NCBI RefSeq assembly: GCF_947496515.1
Contig: NZ_CANMDB010000004.1
Coordinates: 292,380-356,379 of the forward strand
Length of the DNA stretch: 64,000 nucleotides
Source of the DNA: an uncultured Roseobacter sp.
Lineage (GTDB): Bacteria; Pseudomonadota; Alphaproteobacteria; Rhodobacterales; Rhodobacteraceae
Direction of reading: 5' to 3'
The translations under genes and the position numbers were made by a program. Under the pieces are notes generated by a model. That model did not search any database, had not been told where the DNA came from, and saw only the letters and a list, made by a program, of their open reading frames with translations. Numbering within the stretch: position 1 is the stretch's first letter; the number at the start of each line of letters is the position of its first letter. Of the stretch, positions 27,590-36,912 are shown in pieces.

Positions 27590-28779
27590 CCACCGTCCCC
27601 CTCCGGATCCGGTGGATAAAAGGCCACACCGCTCATGGTATGATTGACGTGCAGGGGGCCGTTCTGTTCGCCATAGGTCGAAAAGCCCACGACCCTGTGC
27701 TGCGCCAGCACGTCCGAAATCGCGCGGGACTGCTGGGTCTGTTCGGCCTCGATCCGCCGCAGGATGCAATCACAGCCGATGATGTCGCTGGGTTTGCCGT
27801 CCTGTCCGAGCGCGTCCAACTCGTCGCTCAGGTGGGTCACCATGTTCTGCGGTCTGGCAACCGTCAGCACCATGCCCTCGTCGATGGCGGAGAAAAAGAC
27901 CAGATCGCCCGCCGCGTTGACCTGCTGGATCGCGCGCACGTGGTGGCTGTCCCCGATGCGTACCACGACCGGGTGCGCGGCAAATGTGAACTGGTCCAGC
28001 TGATCGGGATCCTTGCCGACGATCCGGGCATACTCGCGCGCAGCGGGTTCAGCGTTGATGGCCTTGACGATGCGCTTGGCGGGATCCGCTTCGGTGACGA
28101 CCATCTGGTTGGCCGTGGGTACCAGATGATCGAGGCTGAAGACATGCGTGCGCAGTTTCGTGCGCACCAGTGTCAGCACCGCTGCGTTTTCGGCGACCTG
28201 TCCATCCAGTGAGACAAATGTCCGGCGAAAGGCCGTGCCATCGCCTGCCGAGCCGCCGAAAACCGGCATATCGCCGAGGGCCGGGGCAATCGTGGCGGTG
28301 AGCGTATCTTCACTGAGCGACAGGCCGTCGACCACGAGGAACCCGAACCCGCCGGTCATTTTCGGCGTGCGCTGTTGCAACCCCATCCTTGCCAGGGTGA
28401 TGCGATCTACGACTGTTTGGGTGTCCATCCGGTCGATGGTGTCGATCATCAGGGAAGAGGTGGTAAAGGTATCCTCAGGAAAGCCGATGGCGACGATCGT
28501 TCCGTCAGCGTAGCCCGTGCTGGTAATCTCGCCCGCCGTGGTGCAGCCCACCACATCCGTGCCGGGAAAGCGGCGTGCGGCATCGGCCATGACGGACGCG
28601 AAATCTGCGCGGGGCGTGACAAGCAGACTGACAAGGCTGAACGGACCCGGCCCCAGCTGACTGCACAGCACATCGAGAGGCGCGGGATCGGACCCGCACA
28701 CCTGCGCTGTACGCAAAACACTAGATGCATCTGAGCTGTCCGGACTGGCGAGGTCCCGGAACCCAGTATTGGCGTTCAT
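27580..28779 (-). CDS. FIST-domain sensor protein, NosP-like
   Basis: A 399-residue cytoplasmic protein with FIST_N (about 30-230; 'VVGCTTAGEITSTGY', 'FGGSAGDGT') and FIST_C (about 240-385; 'VVGFSTYGEQNG'). In Pseudomonas and Legionella NosP proteins of this architecture bind haem and nitric oxide and inhibit a co-encoded NahK kinase. Here the kinase gene follows with a 10-base overlap. The haem-ligand His cannot be confirmed without alignment. It could equally sense another small ligand. Confidence 0.82.
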   Translation of the reverse strand: MNANTGFRDLASPDSSDASSVLRTAQVCGSDPAPLDVLCSQLGPGPFSLVSLLVTPRADFASVMADAARRFPGTDVVGCTTAGEITSTGYADGTIVAIGFPEDTFTTSSLMIDTIDRMDTQTVVDRITLARMGLQQRTPKMTGGFGFLVVDGLSLSEDTLTATIAPALGDMPVFGGSAGDGTAFRRTFVSLDGQVAENAAVLTLVRTKLRTHVFSLDHLVPTANQMVVTEADPAKRIVKAINAEPAAREYARIVGKDPDQLDQFTFAAHPVVVRIGDSHHVRAIQQVNAAGDLVFFSAIDEGMVLTVARPQNMVTHLSDELDALGQDGKPSDIIGCDCILRRIEAEQTQQSRAISDVLAQHRVVGFSTYGEQNGPLHVNHTMSGVAFYPPDPEGDGGCR

Positions 28780-28814
28780 TTCGAATTTTCTCCCTGACAG
28801 GGAGCATAAAATGG

Positions 28815-29510
28815 CTAGGATGAGCTTGGCAAGACATTTGAAAACTTGGCGTCCTGCGCCACCAGCACCGCCTGGGTGCGGCTTTGCACGCCGAGTTTGC
28901 GCATGATCGCTGTCACATGCGCCTTGACGGTCGTCTCCGCAATGGAAAGATCAAAGGCGATCTGCTTGTTCAGCTTGCCCTCGCAGATCAGCTCCAGGAT
29001 GCGCGCCTGCTGGTTGGTGAGCGAGGACAGCCGTGACAGTGTCTTGGCGCCCCTCTCCTGTCCGCTGCCTTCGACAAAGCCCGCGGGTGTGAAGGTTCCG
29101 CCCGCTGCAATATGGTCCAAAGCCTCCCGAAAGACCGAGCGGTGGCTGTGTTTGGGCACAAAGCCCGAGGCACCCGCCTCGATGGCGCCGCCGATGATGG
29201 CGTTGTCGGTCATGGAGGAAACGACGATCACGGACGCACTGCTTGCCGCCCGTTTCAGCCGGATCAGCCCATCGAGCCCGCTGACATCCGGCAGGTTGAG
29301 ATCGAGCAGGATGAGGTCGGGCGGGGTCGCCCCTTCGATCCTTTCCAGCGCCTGTGCCATGCAATCGGCGGTATGGACGTGCGAAAATGCCGCAACCGAT
29401 CTGAGGGTCAGTTCCAGCGCATCGCAAAATAGCGGGTGATCATCCACCACGAGCGCCCAGCCTGCGTGGGGTGTCTTGTGGTCGTTCGAGGCGATTTCTT
29501 GCGTCATCAT
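28815..29510 (-). CDS. LuxR-family response regulator (ErbR/AgmR-like)
   Basis: A 231-residue NarL/FixJ-type regulator. The receiver has 'VVDDHPLF', phospho-Asp in 'LILLDLNLPDVSG' and Lys in 'FVPKHSH'. The C-terminal LuxR helix-turn-helix is 'LTNQQARILELICEGKLNK' plus 'AETTVKAHVTAIMRKLG'. It sits between the FIST/kinase pair and the PQQ alcohol dehydrogenase, as ErbR (AgmR) does near exa genes in Pseudomonas, so it probably activates the alcohol-oxidation genes. Tandem ATGs at 29510 and 29507. The gap to the FIST gene is 35 bases. Confidence 0.85.
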   Translation of the reverse strand: MMTQEIASNDHKTPHAGWALVVDDHPLFCDALELTLRSVAAFSHVHTADCMAQALERIEGATPPDLILLDLNLPDVSGLDGLIRLKRAASSASVIVVSSMTDNAIIGGAIEAGASGFVPKHSHRSVFREALDHIAAGGTFTPAGFVEGSGQERGAKTLSRLSSLTNQQARILELICEGKLNKQIAFDLSIAETTVKAHVTAIMRKLGVQSRTQAVLVAQDAKFSNVLPSSS

Positions 29511-29569
29511 GGCGTCATCCTAACGTCGCAAAGCGGTCAAATCCATGCAGCAAAGAGTCTTATAGTGAA

Positions 29570-29597
29570 GGACGCACCCCATTTGCAGGGTGCGCCC
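29570..29597 (-). terminator. Hairpin terminator of the PQQ alcohol dehydrogenase gene
   Basis: On the minus strand GGGCGCACCC pairs with GGGTGCGTCC (one G-T) across an 8-base loop, 30 bases after the dehydrogenase stop. The following sequence is only moderately T-rich. Confidence 0.6.
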
Positions 29598-29626
29598 GGT
29601 GTTACAGGGCCTCTCGGCCCGGCGCC

Positions 29627-31390
29627 TTACTTGCTGGCGTACTGCCGCGGCAGGCGGAAGGTCCAGAGCATGCCGCCCTGATTGAGGTAGCTGACCTTCT
29701 TGGCCACTTCACCCCCCCACAGCGGGACAGCACCGCCCCAGCCGGAGATCACCGTGACGTATTGCTCGCCGTCCTGCTCCCATGTGATGGGCTGACCGAC
29801 GATGCCGGAGCCTGTCTGGAAAGACCACAACTTGTCCCCTGTCTCATCATCAAAGGCGATGAACTCGCCCGATGGCGTGCCGGTGAACACCAGACCGCCC
29901 GCGGTGGCCATGACACCACCCCAGAGCGGCGCCTCGTCCTTGTACTCCCATTTCACCTCACCGGTGTCGGGGTCGATGGCCTTCAGGCTGCCGATATGGT
30001 CTTCGTAGTTGGGCTTGATGGTAAAGCCCGAGCCGAGGTAGGCCGCACCCTTCTTGTAGGTGATGGGCTCGTTCCAGATATCCATGCCCCATTCGTTGGA
30101 GGGCACATAGAAATTGCCGGTATTGGCGGAGAACGCCATCGGCATCCAGTTCTTGCCACCCAGGAACCCGGGGGAAGAAAAGACCACATCGCCCTTCTTG
30201 CCATCGGCAGAACTGGCCGGATCACCGGGGCGGTTCTCCTCGATGAAGATCGGACGCCCGTTCTCGTCGATGCCGCTCGCCCAGGAGATGTCCTTGACGA
30301 AGGGCACGGCAGAGACGAATTTGCCGTCTTCGCGGTTCAACACGTAGAAGAACCCGTTCCTGTCCGCCGTGGCAAAGCGGTCGTTGCCGTCACGGTCGGT
30401 ATAGGCCACCACCTCGTTGACGCCGTCATAGTCCCAGCCTTCGCGGGGTGTGGTCTGATAGTGCCATTTGATCTCACCGTTGGACGGATCGATGCCCAGA
30501 CGCGAGGCGGCGTAAAGATTGTCGCCCGAATTGCCGTCCGTGGGGGTACCAGCATTGCGCAGGTGGCTGTTCCAGGGCGCGGGGTTGCCCGTCCCGAAGA
30601 CCAGCGTGTCGGTGTCCGCGTCATAGGAACCGCCGAGCCAGGTCGCCCCGCCGCCGGTCTTCCACATATCGCCCGGCCACGTGGCGTTGAGCGTGCCTGT
30701 CATGGTGCTTTCTTCGCCGTTGAGCGTGCCCATGTGGCCTTCGATCACGGGGCGGGTCCAGACCAGATCGCCGGACTCCGCATCCCGCGCCTGTATCTCG
30801 CCGACGATCCCGAATTCACCGCCTGAATTGCCGGTGATCACCAGCCCTTTGACGATCAGGGGTGCTGCCGTGTAGCTATAGCCCGCCTTGTAGTCAGCGA
30901 TCTTCTTGTTCCAGACCACATCGCCGGTGTCTTTGTTCAATGCGACGATCCGCGCATCGAGCGTGCCGAAATAGACATTGTCGCCGTAGATCGCCGCACC
31001 GCGGTTGACCACGTCACAGCAGGGCAGAATCCCCTCGGGCAAACGCGCGTCGTACTGCCAGATCTCTTTGCCGGTCTTGATGTCGATGGCGTACATGCGG
31101 CTGTAGGAGCCGGTGATATACATCACACCATCGTGCACGATCGGCTGCGTTTCCTGACCGCGCTGCTTTTCACCACCCAGCGAGAACGCCCAGGCGGGCA
31201 CGAGGTTTTCCACGTTTTCCTTGTTCAGGGTGTCCAGCGGGGAGTAGCGCTGCAGGTGCCGCCCCATGCCATTTGTCAGAACATCCTGCGTGGATGCGGC
31301 GTCATTGAGCAGCATCTCTTCGGTCACCTCGGCGTGCAGCGCCGTGGTGCTCAGAAGTGCCGCTGTGACAGCGATTGCGAACCTTTTCAT
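29627..31390 (-). CDS. PQQ-dependent alcohol dehydrogenase, lanthanide type (ExaF/PedH-like)
   Basis: Periplasmic eight-bladed propeller quinoprotein, 587 residues, with a signal peptide ending 'STTALHA'. The adjacent Cys pair in '[15 protein letters not shown]' (~residue 124) forms the vicinal disulfide over PQQ. The catalytic region reads 'GWDYDGVNE' (~residue 319): the second Asp two residues after the catalytic Asp is the diagnostic lanthanide-coordinating residue of XoxF/ExaF/PedH enzymes, absent from calcium types. N-terminal text ('[15 protein letters not shown]') resembles ExaF/PedH more than XoxF, suggesting ethanol or other short alcohols. No fused cytochrome domain; the electron acceptor is probably the c-type cytochrome at 34018. 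Confidence 0.92.
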   Translation of the reverse strand: MKRFAIAVTAALLSTTALHAEVTEEMLLNDAASTQDVLTNGMGRHLQRYSPLDTLNKENVENLVPAWAFSLGGEKQRGQETQPIVHDGVMYITGSYSRMYAIDIKTGKEIWQYDARLPEGILPCCDVVNRGAAIYGDNVYFGTLDARIVALNKDTGDVVWNKKIADYKAGYSYTAAPLIVKGLVITGNSGGEFGIVGEIQARDAESGDLVWTRPVIEGHMGTLNGEESTMTGTLNATWPGDMWKTGGGATWLGGSYDADTDTLVFGTGNPAPWNSHLRNAGTPTDGNSGDNLYAASRLGIDPSNGEIKWHYQTTPREGWDYDGVNEVVAYTDRDGNDRFATADRNGFFYVLNREDGKFVSAVPFVKDISWASGIDENGRPIFIEENRPGDPASSADGKKGDVVFSSPGFLGGKNWMPMAFSANTGNFYVPSNEWGMDIWNEPITYKKGAAYLGSGFTIKPNYEDHIGSLKAIDPDTGEVKWEYKDEAPLWGGVMATAGGLVFTGTPSGEFIAFDDETGDKLWSFQTGSGIVGQPITWEQDGEQYVTVISGWGGAVPLWGGEVAKKVSYLNQGGMLWTFRLPRQYASK

Positions 31391-31683
31391 TGGGCTCCTC
31401 CCTATGGATTTACGACAACAGATCCGAACGGCCGGGCCGCGGGATCGGTCAATGGGGAGTATTCCGCCGATGCGCTGCTGGGGCTATTGGCCAATGGTCG
31501 TAGGGGTGTCGGGGACAGGCAGCGGATCGATTGAAAGTTTTGGTCAGCCGGCATCAACCGGTCGCCCGGCGGGCACCGCCGGGCAGCGCTCGACCCGCCT
31601 GCAGGGCGGTCGCTTCTCGCCCCCCTCAGGTCAGGCGTAGCCCTTTTCGCGAGAGGCCTTCGTCGCGGGTCGCCCGGCACGAC

Positions 31684-32646
31684 TTACTGGGTGGGCCGGA
31701 AGGCAGCCCCCCAGGGAAAGCGGCCCACCTTGATCGATTTGACCGCCTCGCGGCTGGCCACGTCGATCACCGTCACATCCCCTGACACACCATTGGTGGT
31801 AAAGAGCTTTGAGCGATCTTCGTTGAAGTCCATGTGCCAGACGCGGCGACCGACGAGGATATAGTCCTCCACCTCAAAGGTCTCCGCGTTGACAACCGCC
31901 ACGTGGTTCGAGGGACCGAGGGCGACAAAGGCATGGGTATCGCCCGTAGTGAATTCGAACCCGACGGGCTGCACCTTGTCGGGGTGTACGCCCTGCACCT
32001 CAAAGGTGATCTTGGCCTTTTCCGCCTGATTGCCGGTATCGAATACCGTCAGCGTTCCGCCGATCTCGGAGCTGACCCACATTTCGGTCCCCTCCTTGGC
32101 AAACTCCGCATGACGCGGGCGACTGTCCACCAGCGTGTTGGCGAAAAGTTCCTGGGTTTCGGTGTCGATCCAATGGGCCATGTTGGTCGTCTCGGAGGTG
32201 GTGATGGCGATCTTGCCATCGGGCGAGACGGCCATGCCCTCGGGCTCTACGCCGACGCTGATCTGGGCGATGACCGTCCGGCTTTCCACATCGACTACCG
32301 TGGTGATCGCATCGTCCTCATTGGCGATATAGAGGTGCTTGTCATTGGGATGCAGCACGAATTGCTCGGGATCCTCGCCCGACGGCAGGTCGTGCAGGAT
32401 CTTGCCCGTGGTCGGGTCCATCACCTGCACGGTATTGCTGTCGGAGGCGCAGATGTAGACCTTGGAGAAATCCTTTGAAAAGATGATGCCGCGGGGGCGT
32501 TCGCCGGTCTCGTAGGTGGCGATCACCTCCAGCGTGTCGGTTGAGATCACCGAGACGGTGTCGTCCTTCTCATTGGTGACCCAGATTTCACCCGCATGGG
32601 CGGTGGTGCTGAGCAAAAGGGCGGTGGCAAGCGTGGTACGGATCAT
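31684..32646 (-). CDS. PQQ-dependent catabolism-associated beta-propeller (YVTN) protein
   Basis: A 320-residue periplasmic beta-propeller with signal peptide 'MIRTTLATALLLSTTAHA'. Repeats such as 'VTNEKDDTVSVISTDT', 'IANEDDAITTVVD' and 'VSPDGKIAITTSE' are YVTN-like. The family is recurrently encoded beside quinoprotein alcohol dehydrogenases; its role is unknown. It overlaps the upstream binding-protein gene by 4 bases and lies 293 bases upstream of the dehydrogenase. That spacer contains no convincing gene, only a GC hairpin (CCGCC-N5-GGCGG near 31598), and probably holds the dehydrogenase promoter. Confidence 0.85.
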   Translation of the reverse strand: MIRTTLATALLLSTTAHAGEIWVTNEKDDTVSVISTDTLEVIATYETGERPRGIIFSKDFSKVYICASDSNTVQVMDPTTGKILHDLPSGEDPEQFVLHPNDKHLYIANEDDAITTVVDVESRTVIAQISVGVEPEGMAVSPDGKIAITTSETTNMAHWIDTETQELFANTLVDSRPRHAEFAKEGTEMWVSSEIGGTLTVFDTGNQAEKAKITFEVQGVHPDKVQPVGFEFTTGDTHAFVALGPSNHVAVVNAETFEVEDYILVGRRVWHMDFNEDRSKLFTTNGVSGDVTVIDVASREAVKSIKVGRFPWGAAFRPTQ

Positions 32647-33803
32647 TGAAAGGCCTCACATGTGCTTTCGGGCTGGTCGAGCCCGAGACTGTCCAGTTCA
32701 TTGACGTGGTGCAGGAACCCCTCCAGCGGCGCCTGTGCGACAAGCGCGCGGGGATGTGCCAGCGCGATGGGTTGGCGCAGCTGTCCGTTCCAGGGGCGGA
32801 AGGTCAGGGGACGGCCCTTGAAACCCGCCAGCGTGAAATCCGTTGACAGCATATAGGCGCGCACATCGGTGGCCTCCGCGCTGCCAGTGCGGGTGACGGC
32901 CTCGCCCAAGGTGCGAATGGCGGCCCAGGCGGCATAGTCCGGCGACTGCATGGCGCGGCTGTGTGCCTCCGAGAAGCGCGACTGCAGTTGCGCCGCACCC
33001 CATTGCTCGATCACCGGCGACCAGGTCAGCGCCGACAACCCTTCGGAGCCGGTCACGGGCCGCGCCTCCCAGGTGTTATAGAGCACGTAGCGGCCGAAAT
33101 CATGCAGCTCATCGGCGAGGATCATCGCGTCGTAATCGCCGAAATCCTGGGTGAAGAGGGGCACCTCCTGGCTTGCGTTGCGACGCATGTCAGCGTCGAA
33201 TTCCCAGGTCTTCTCTGCCGAGAGGCTCAGCCCGAACTTCTCAAGCGAGCGGCGCATGGCGCGGGCGTAGGCCAGATCCTGCGGGTGGGTCCCGGCAATC
33301 ATCACCAGATCGGACCAGCGTTTCGTCACGAAGAACTGCGCCAGTGCGTCGGTGCGCATCGCGTCCGACGGCAGCGTGTGAAAGAGGTTTGCGCGGCAGT
33401 CCGCATCGCGCAGGCTGATATCGCCCTCGGAGACATTGAAGATCAGCGCATCCTGCGCCGCGGGCAGATCGGCAATGGCCGTTTGCACATCAGCCGGTGC
33501 ATGCAGGATCAGATAGGGGCTCCGGGCCAGTGCCGTGCGCGCCGCGGCGAGCGCATCGTCACCTTCGGACACCATGACCTCGGTCAGGATATGGGTCTGG
33601 CCCAGAAACTTGCCGGTCGTCTCGTTGTCCGCAAGACCAGTCCTCACACCAGCCAGGCCGATGTCGTGGGGGATGGGATCGAGGTTCGACAGCGTCGGCG
33701 GCAGCGGCACCTCCACATGCAGATAGGTAGCCTCCAATGTGACATCCGACAGCGCGGGCTGTGCGCAGCAGAGTACGCCGATCACGGCAAGAAAGCGGTA
33801 CAT
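32643..33803 (-). CDS. ABC-type substrate-binding protein of the PQQ alcohol dehydrogenase system
   Basis: A 386-residue periplasmic binding protein-like protein with a signal peptide ('MYRFLAVIGVLCCAQPALS'). It has the type I periplasmic-binding fold of the group found with quinoprotein alcohol dehydrogenases ('IPHDIGLAGVRTGLADN', 'WSDLVMIAGTHPQD', 'LTWSPVIEQWGAAQLQSRF' as separate motifs). No matching ABC permease or ATPase genes are in the window, so its partner is unknown. Transcribed divergently from pedF across a 214-base spacer with inverted repeats. Confidence 0.82.
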   Translation of the reverse strand: MYRFLAVIGVLCCAQPALSDVTLEATYLHVEVPLPPTLSNLDPIPHDIGLAGVRTGLADNETTGKFLGQTHILTEVMVSEGDDALAAARTALARSPYLILHAPADVQTAIADLPAAQDALIFNVSEGDISLRDADCRANLFHTLPSDAMRTDALAQFFVTKRWSDLVMIAGTHPQDLAYARAMRRSLEKFGLSLSAEKTWEFDADMRRNASQEVPLFTQDFGDYDAMILADELHDFGRYVLYNTWEARPVTGSEGLSALTWSPVIEQWGAAQLQSRFSEAHSRAMQSPDYAAWAAIRTLGEAVTRTGSAEATDVRAYMLSTDFTLAGFKGRPLTFRPWNGQLRQPIALAHPRALVAQAPLEGFLHHVNELDSLGLDQPESTCEAFQ

Positions 33804-33894
33804 GATGGTATCCTCCCAATACCTAAGTATCGGGTTGGCGCAGGGCCTTTGAATTCGACTTTAGTCGGGGAGAGGTGCTTTGCTGGCGTGTAAC

Positions 33895-33914
33895 TTATTG
33901 TACTAAAACAATAA
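33895..33914. promoter_or_regulatory. Inverted repeat in the divergent quinoprotein-system promoter region
   Basis: TTATTGT-N6-ACAATAA is a perfect 7-bp inverted repeat in an AT-rich island midway between the divergent starts at 33803 and 34018. A smaller palindrome CGACTTTAGTCG lies at 33856-33867. Position and symmetry suggest an operator, possibly for the LuxR regulator at 28815; binding is not shown. Confidence 0.5.
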
Positions 33915-34017
33915 AACCGTCGCAGAGCGCGGCGCACCCAACCAAAGTCCCATATCCCCGTCGCCGGAGGCTGCGTAGAAGCACACCAAACGCAACAATC
34001 CATCCGGGAGGAGAGAT

Positions 34018-34716
34018 ATGGCACGTCAAACGAGAACGCTTTGCGCGGCGGCACTGGGCCTGATGGGGGCTGCGACACTTGCCTTTGGTCATGGCGATGT
34101 CTCGCCGCAGGCGGTGGATACGGCCGGTCTGCCCAAGACAGGTGACGAATGGCTGATCGAGAACCCCTACCGCGCCGACAAGGTGGGCGACGAGGTCTGG
34201 CTGACGGCAATCGAGATCGGCGCCTCGGGGTATAATCAGAACTGTGCCCGCTGCCACGGGCTGGAGGTTGTCTCCGGTGGGCTGGCGCCCGATCTGCGGT
34301 TCCTTGAGGCCGAGGAATACGGCGATGAATGGTACGTTGAGCGGTTTCGCACCGGCTACACCCAGAACGGTACCACCAAGATGCCTGCCTTCGGCGAGCT
34401 TCTGGGACAGGACGCTGCCTGGGCCATTCGAACCTATATCGAGACCCGCCCGGACGGCGATGCGATGGAGGAATACGCAGGCGAGCTGAAAGGTTTGCGC
34501 GACACGCTGGCAGGCTATGCCAGCGATCAGTCGGGCGCCGATCCGGATGCGCTGAAGGCGCGGCTCAATGAGATTGCGGGTAGCATCGAGACGTTGTCGG
34601 GCGCGCCTGTGGCGGATTCCGTGGCCTTCCGTGCTGCCAAGCTGATCGACGGCACGCCGGAGCGCTACCGCGCTGCCGCCGAAACCCTCACCATCGGCTT
34701 GTCCGCCGCGCAGTAG
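34018..34716 (+). CDS. Cytochrome c-550, PedF-like
   Basis: Periplasmic monohaem cytochrome c, 232 residues, with a signal peptide ending near 'LAFG' and a haem motif CxxCH in 'NCARCHGLEV'. A distal Met ligand is probable in 'TKMPAFGELLG'. The family (PedF) is the electron acceptor of quinoprotein ethanol dehydrogenases in Pseudomonas. A strong GGAGGAG site precedes the ATG. The C-terminal ~80 residues are an Ala-rich helical extension. The next gene starts 2 bases after its stop. Confidence 0.88.
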   Translation: MARQTRTLCAAALGLMGAATLAFGHGDVSPQAVDTAGLPKTGDEWLIENPYRADKVGDEVWLTAIEIGASGYNQNCARCHGLEVVSGGLAPDLRFLEAEEYGDEWYVERFRTGYTQNGTTKMPAFGELLGQDAAWAIRTYIETRPDGDAMEEYAGELKGLRDTLAGYASDQSGADPDALKARLNEIAGSIETLSGAPVADSVAFRAAKLIDGTPERYRAAAETLTIGLSAAQ

Positions 34717-34718
34717 CC

Positions 34719-35621
34719 ATGCGCGTCACACTGACTTCGCTGCTACTGGCCGCTGGCCTGTCCTTGCCCGGTGCTGCCGGCTGGGCAGCGGATCCCTGTG
34801 CGGATCACGTGCCGCAGCCCCGGCCCCAGAACGCCAGCCGTGATATTGTGGGGCAGGAAATGGACGTTCTGCAGGAGCAGGGGCACATGCTCTTTGCGGT
34901 CTATGAGGACTATCCGCCCTACAGTTGGGAAAAGGGTGGCAAGCCGCACGGCGTCGATGTGGAGATCGCCCGGCTGATTGCCGAGGATCTGGGGGTCGAG
35001 GCGCGGTTCAACTTCGTGGCGGCCGGCGAGAACCTTGACGCAGATCTGCGCAACAACATCTGGCGCGGTCCCATCGTCGGGGGGCGTGTTGCCAATGTGA
35101 TGATGCGTGTTCCGTACGATTCGGCGTTCAAATGCCGGGTCGAGCAGGTGGTCTTCACCGGCCAGTACGCCACGGAGAGCATCGCGATTGCCTATGATGC
35201 CGCGAGCTACCCGGATGAAAAGCCGCTTCCTGCCTACTTTCGCTTCGATACAGTGGCAGTGGAGAACGATTCGATCTCGGATTTCTATCTGTCGGCTCTG
35301 GCGGGCGGGCAGCTGAGCGGCCAGATCCGCCGGTTTTCTACCATGCAGGAGGCGATGGCAGCCCTGCGTGCGGGCGAGACAAAAGCGGCGATGGGTCCGC
35401 TGGCGGAGCTTGAACACGGGCTGTCGGAGGGGCTGGAGGTTCATCAGCCGCCGCTGCCCGGTTTTGCCGTTGGCCGCTGGACGCTGGGGGTGGCGGTGAA
35501 CTTTCGCTACCGGCCGCTTTCCTATGCAGTGGATGATGCCATTCGCTACGGGATCCAGGATGGGCGCATTCCGGCCATCTACGCCGCCTACGGTCTGAGC
35601 TACCAGCCGCCGGAGTGGTAA
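34719..35621 (+). CDS. Quinoprotein dehydrogenase-associated substrate-binding protein (MxaJ/XoxJ-like)
   Basis: A 300-residue periplasmic protein with a signal peptide ending 'AAGWA' and the SBP_bac_3 (type II periplasmic-binding) fold ('MLFAVYEDYPPYSWEKGGKPHG' as adjacent motifs; 'VDVEIARLIAEDLGV'). MxaJ/XoxJ relatives are needed for methanol dehydrogenase function, XoxJ perhaps in activating XoxF. Here it is coupled to pedF. The acidic ligand-binding pocket seems open, but its ligand is unknown. Confidence 0.82.
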   Translation: MRVTLTSLLLAAGLSLPGAAGWAADPCADHVPQPRPQNASRDIVGQEMDVLQEQGHMLFAVYEDYPPYSWEKGGKPHGVDVEIARLIAEDLGVEARFNFVAAGENLDADLRNNIWRGPIVGGRVANVMMRVPYDSAFKCRVEQVVFTGQYATESIAIAYDAASYPDEKPLPAYFRFDTVAVENDSISDFYLSALAGGQLSGQIRRFSTMQEAMAALRAGETKAAMGPLAELEHGLSEGLEVHQPPLPGFAVGRWTLGVAVNFRYRPLSYAVDDAIRYGIQDGRIPAIYAAYGLSYQPPEW

Positions 35622-35707
35622 TTGCGACCTTTGTCCTACTCCGGTGATTGCCAAGGACGGGTAACATGGTTTGACTGGGGTGGTCATACATCCCGAGAGG
35701 AGAGAAC

Positions 35708-36229
35708 ATGCAGCTAAGTGACGGCAGAGTGATCAATGCTGATGTGGCCACTGTCTGGGCGGCATTGCTCAGCCCGGATGTGCTCAAGGAATGCGTGCCA
35801 GGCTGCCAGGAGATGAGCGGCTCGCCCGAGGAGGGCTTCGAGGCGACGGTCGTCCAGAAGGTCGGCCCGGTGAAGGCGACGTTCAAGGGGGCCGTCAGCC
35901 TCACGGATATGGTTGAGCACGAGAGCCTGACCATCAGTGGCGAGGGCAAGGGTGGCGCTGCGGGCTTTGCCAAGGGCGGGGCGGATGTGCGGTTGCGTGC
36001 CGAGGGCGCGCAGACGGTGCTGGAGTATGATGTGGAGGCCAAGGTGGGTGGCAAGCTGGCACAACTGGGCAGCCGGATCATCGACGGGTTTGCCAAGAAG
36101 ATGGCGGATCAGTTTTTCACGAACTTTCAGGATGCGGTCGGTGTGCCGGAGGCCGGTGATGCCGAAGCCGAGGCTGCTGCACCGGGTGAAAAGAAGAAAG
36201 GGTGGTTCAAGCGCCTTGCGGGTGCTTGA
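35708..36229 (+). CDS. coxG: CoxG-like SRPBCC protein
   Basis: A 173-residue protein of the carbon monoxide dehydrogenase subunit G family (SRPBCC fold, 'ALLSPDVLKECVPGCQEM'). In Oligotropha CoxG assists membrane anchoring and recruitment of CO dehydrogenase. The C-terminal 'EKKKGWFKRLAG' is basic and could contact membrane. First gene of the coxG-S-L-M run. Confidence 0.87.
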   Translation: MQLSDGRVINADVATVWAALLSPDVLKECVPGCQEMSGSPEEGFEATVVQKVGPVKATFKGAVSLTDMVEHESLTISGEGKGGAAGFAKGGADVRLRAEGAQTVLEYDVEAKVGGKLAQLGSRIIDGFAKKMADQFFTNFQDAVGVPEAGDAEAEAAAPGEKKKGWFKRLAGA

Positions 36230-36260
36230 AGGGCCGAAGGTCTAACAGGGGAAGAGATTT

Positions 36261-36743
36261 ATGCGTATAGATATGGTTGTGAACGGCAAGGAGGCCGGGG
36301 GCGAGGTCGAAGGGCGCACTGTCCTGTCGTCGTTTCTGCGGGATCAGCTGGCGCTGACCGGGTGTCATGTGGGCTGCGATACCTCACAGTGCGGCGCCTG
36401 CGTCGTCCATGTGGACGGGCAGGCGGTCAAGTCCTGCACCATGCTGGCAGCTGAGGCGGCAGGCTCCGAGATCACCACGATCGAGGGCATGGCCAATGCG
36501 GACGGATCGCTCAACGTGATCCAGCAGGCGTTTCAGGACCACCACGGGTTGCAGTGCGGGTTCTGCACGCCGGGCATGGTGATGTCGGCGGCCGCCTTGC
36601 TGAAGGAGAATCCCAAGCCGTCGGAGGCGGAAGTGCGGGATTACCTCGAAGGCAATATCTGCCGCTGCACGGGCTATCATAACATCGTCAAGGCGATCAT
36701 GGCGGCCTCCGGTCAGGATGTGGTTCCGGTTGCCGCTGAATAG
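36261..36743 (+). CDS. coxS: Molybdenum hydroxylase 2Fe-2S subunit (CoxS-like)
   Basis: A 160-residue small subunit of a xanthine-oxidase-family molybdenum hydroxylase. The plant-type 2Fe-2S Cys are in '[17 protein letters not shown]' and 'KSCTM'; the second cluster Cys are in '[12 protein letters not shown]' and '[13 protein letters not shown]'. All eight expected cysteines are visible. It transfers electrons from the Mo subunit to the FAD subunit. Confidence 0.93.
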   Translation: MRIDMVVNGKEAGGEVEGRTVLSSFLRDQLALTGCHVGCDTSQCGACVVHVDGQAVKSCTMLAAEAAGSEITTIEGMANADGSLNVIQQAFQDHHGLQCGFCTPGMVMSAAALLKENPKPSEAEVRDYLEGNICRCTGYHNIVKAIMAASGQDVVPVAAE

Positions 36744-36750
36744 CCAGTCA

Positions 36751-36809
36751 GGGCTCTGCCCTCGCGCGGTCCTTGCGGACCGCGCTCACCCGGAGTTTTT
36801 CGGGCAAAG
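36751..36809 (+). repeat. Dispersed intergenic element, copy 2
   Basis: GGGCTCTGCCC (36751-36761) followed by CCGGAGTTTTTCGGGCAA (36790-36807) in the 169-base coxS-coxL spacer, same order and orientation as the copies at 4436-4491 (minus) and 39316-39409. Confidence 0.7.
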
Positions 36810-36912
36810 TGAAAGAGATCCTGTCATGCGGATGGCCCGGCGTTTCGGGTCCGAGGCATGGCACCGATAAATTGAGTGGGCCCTGGGCCCCCGTTCCACA
36901 GGGAGGAATGAC

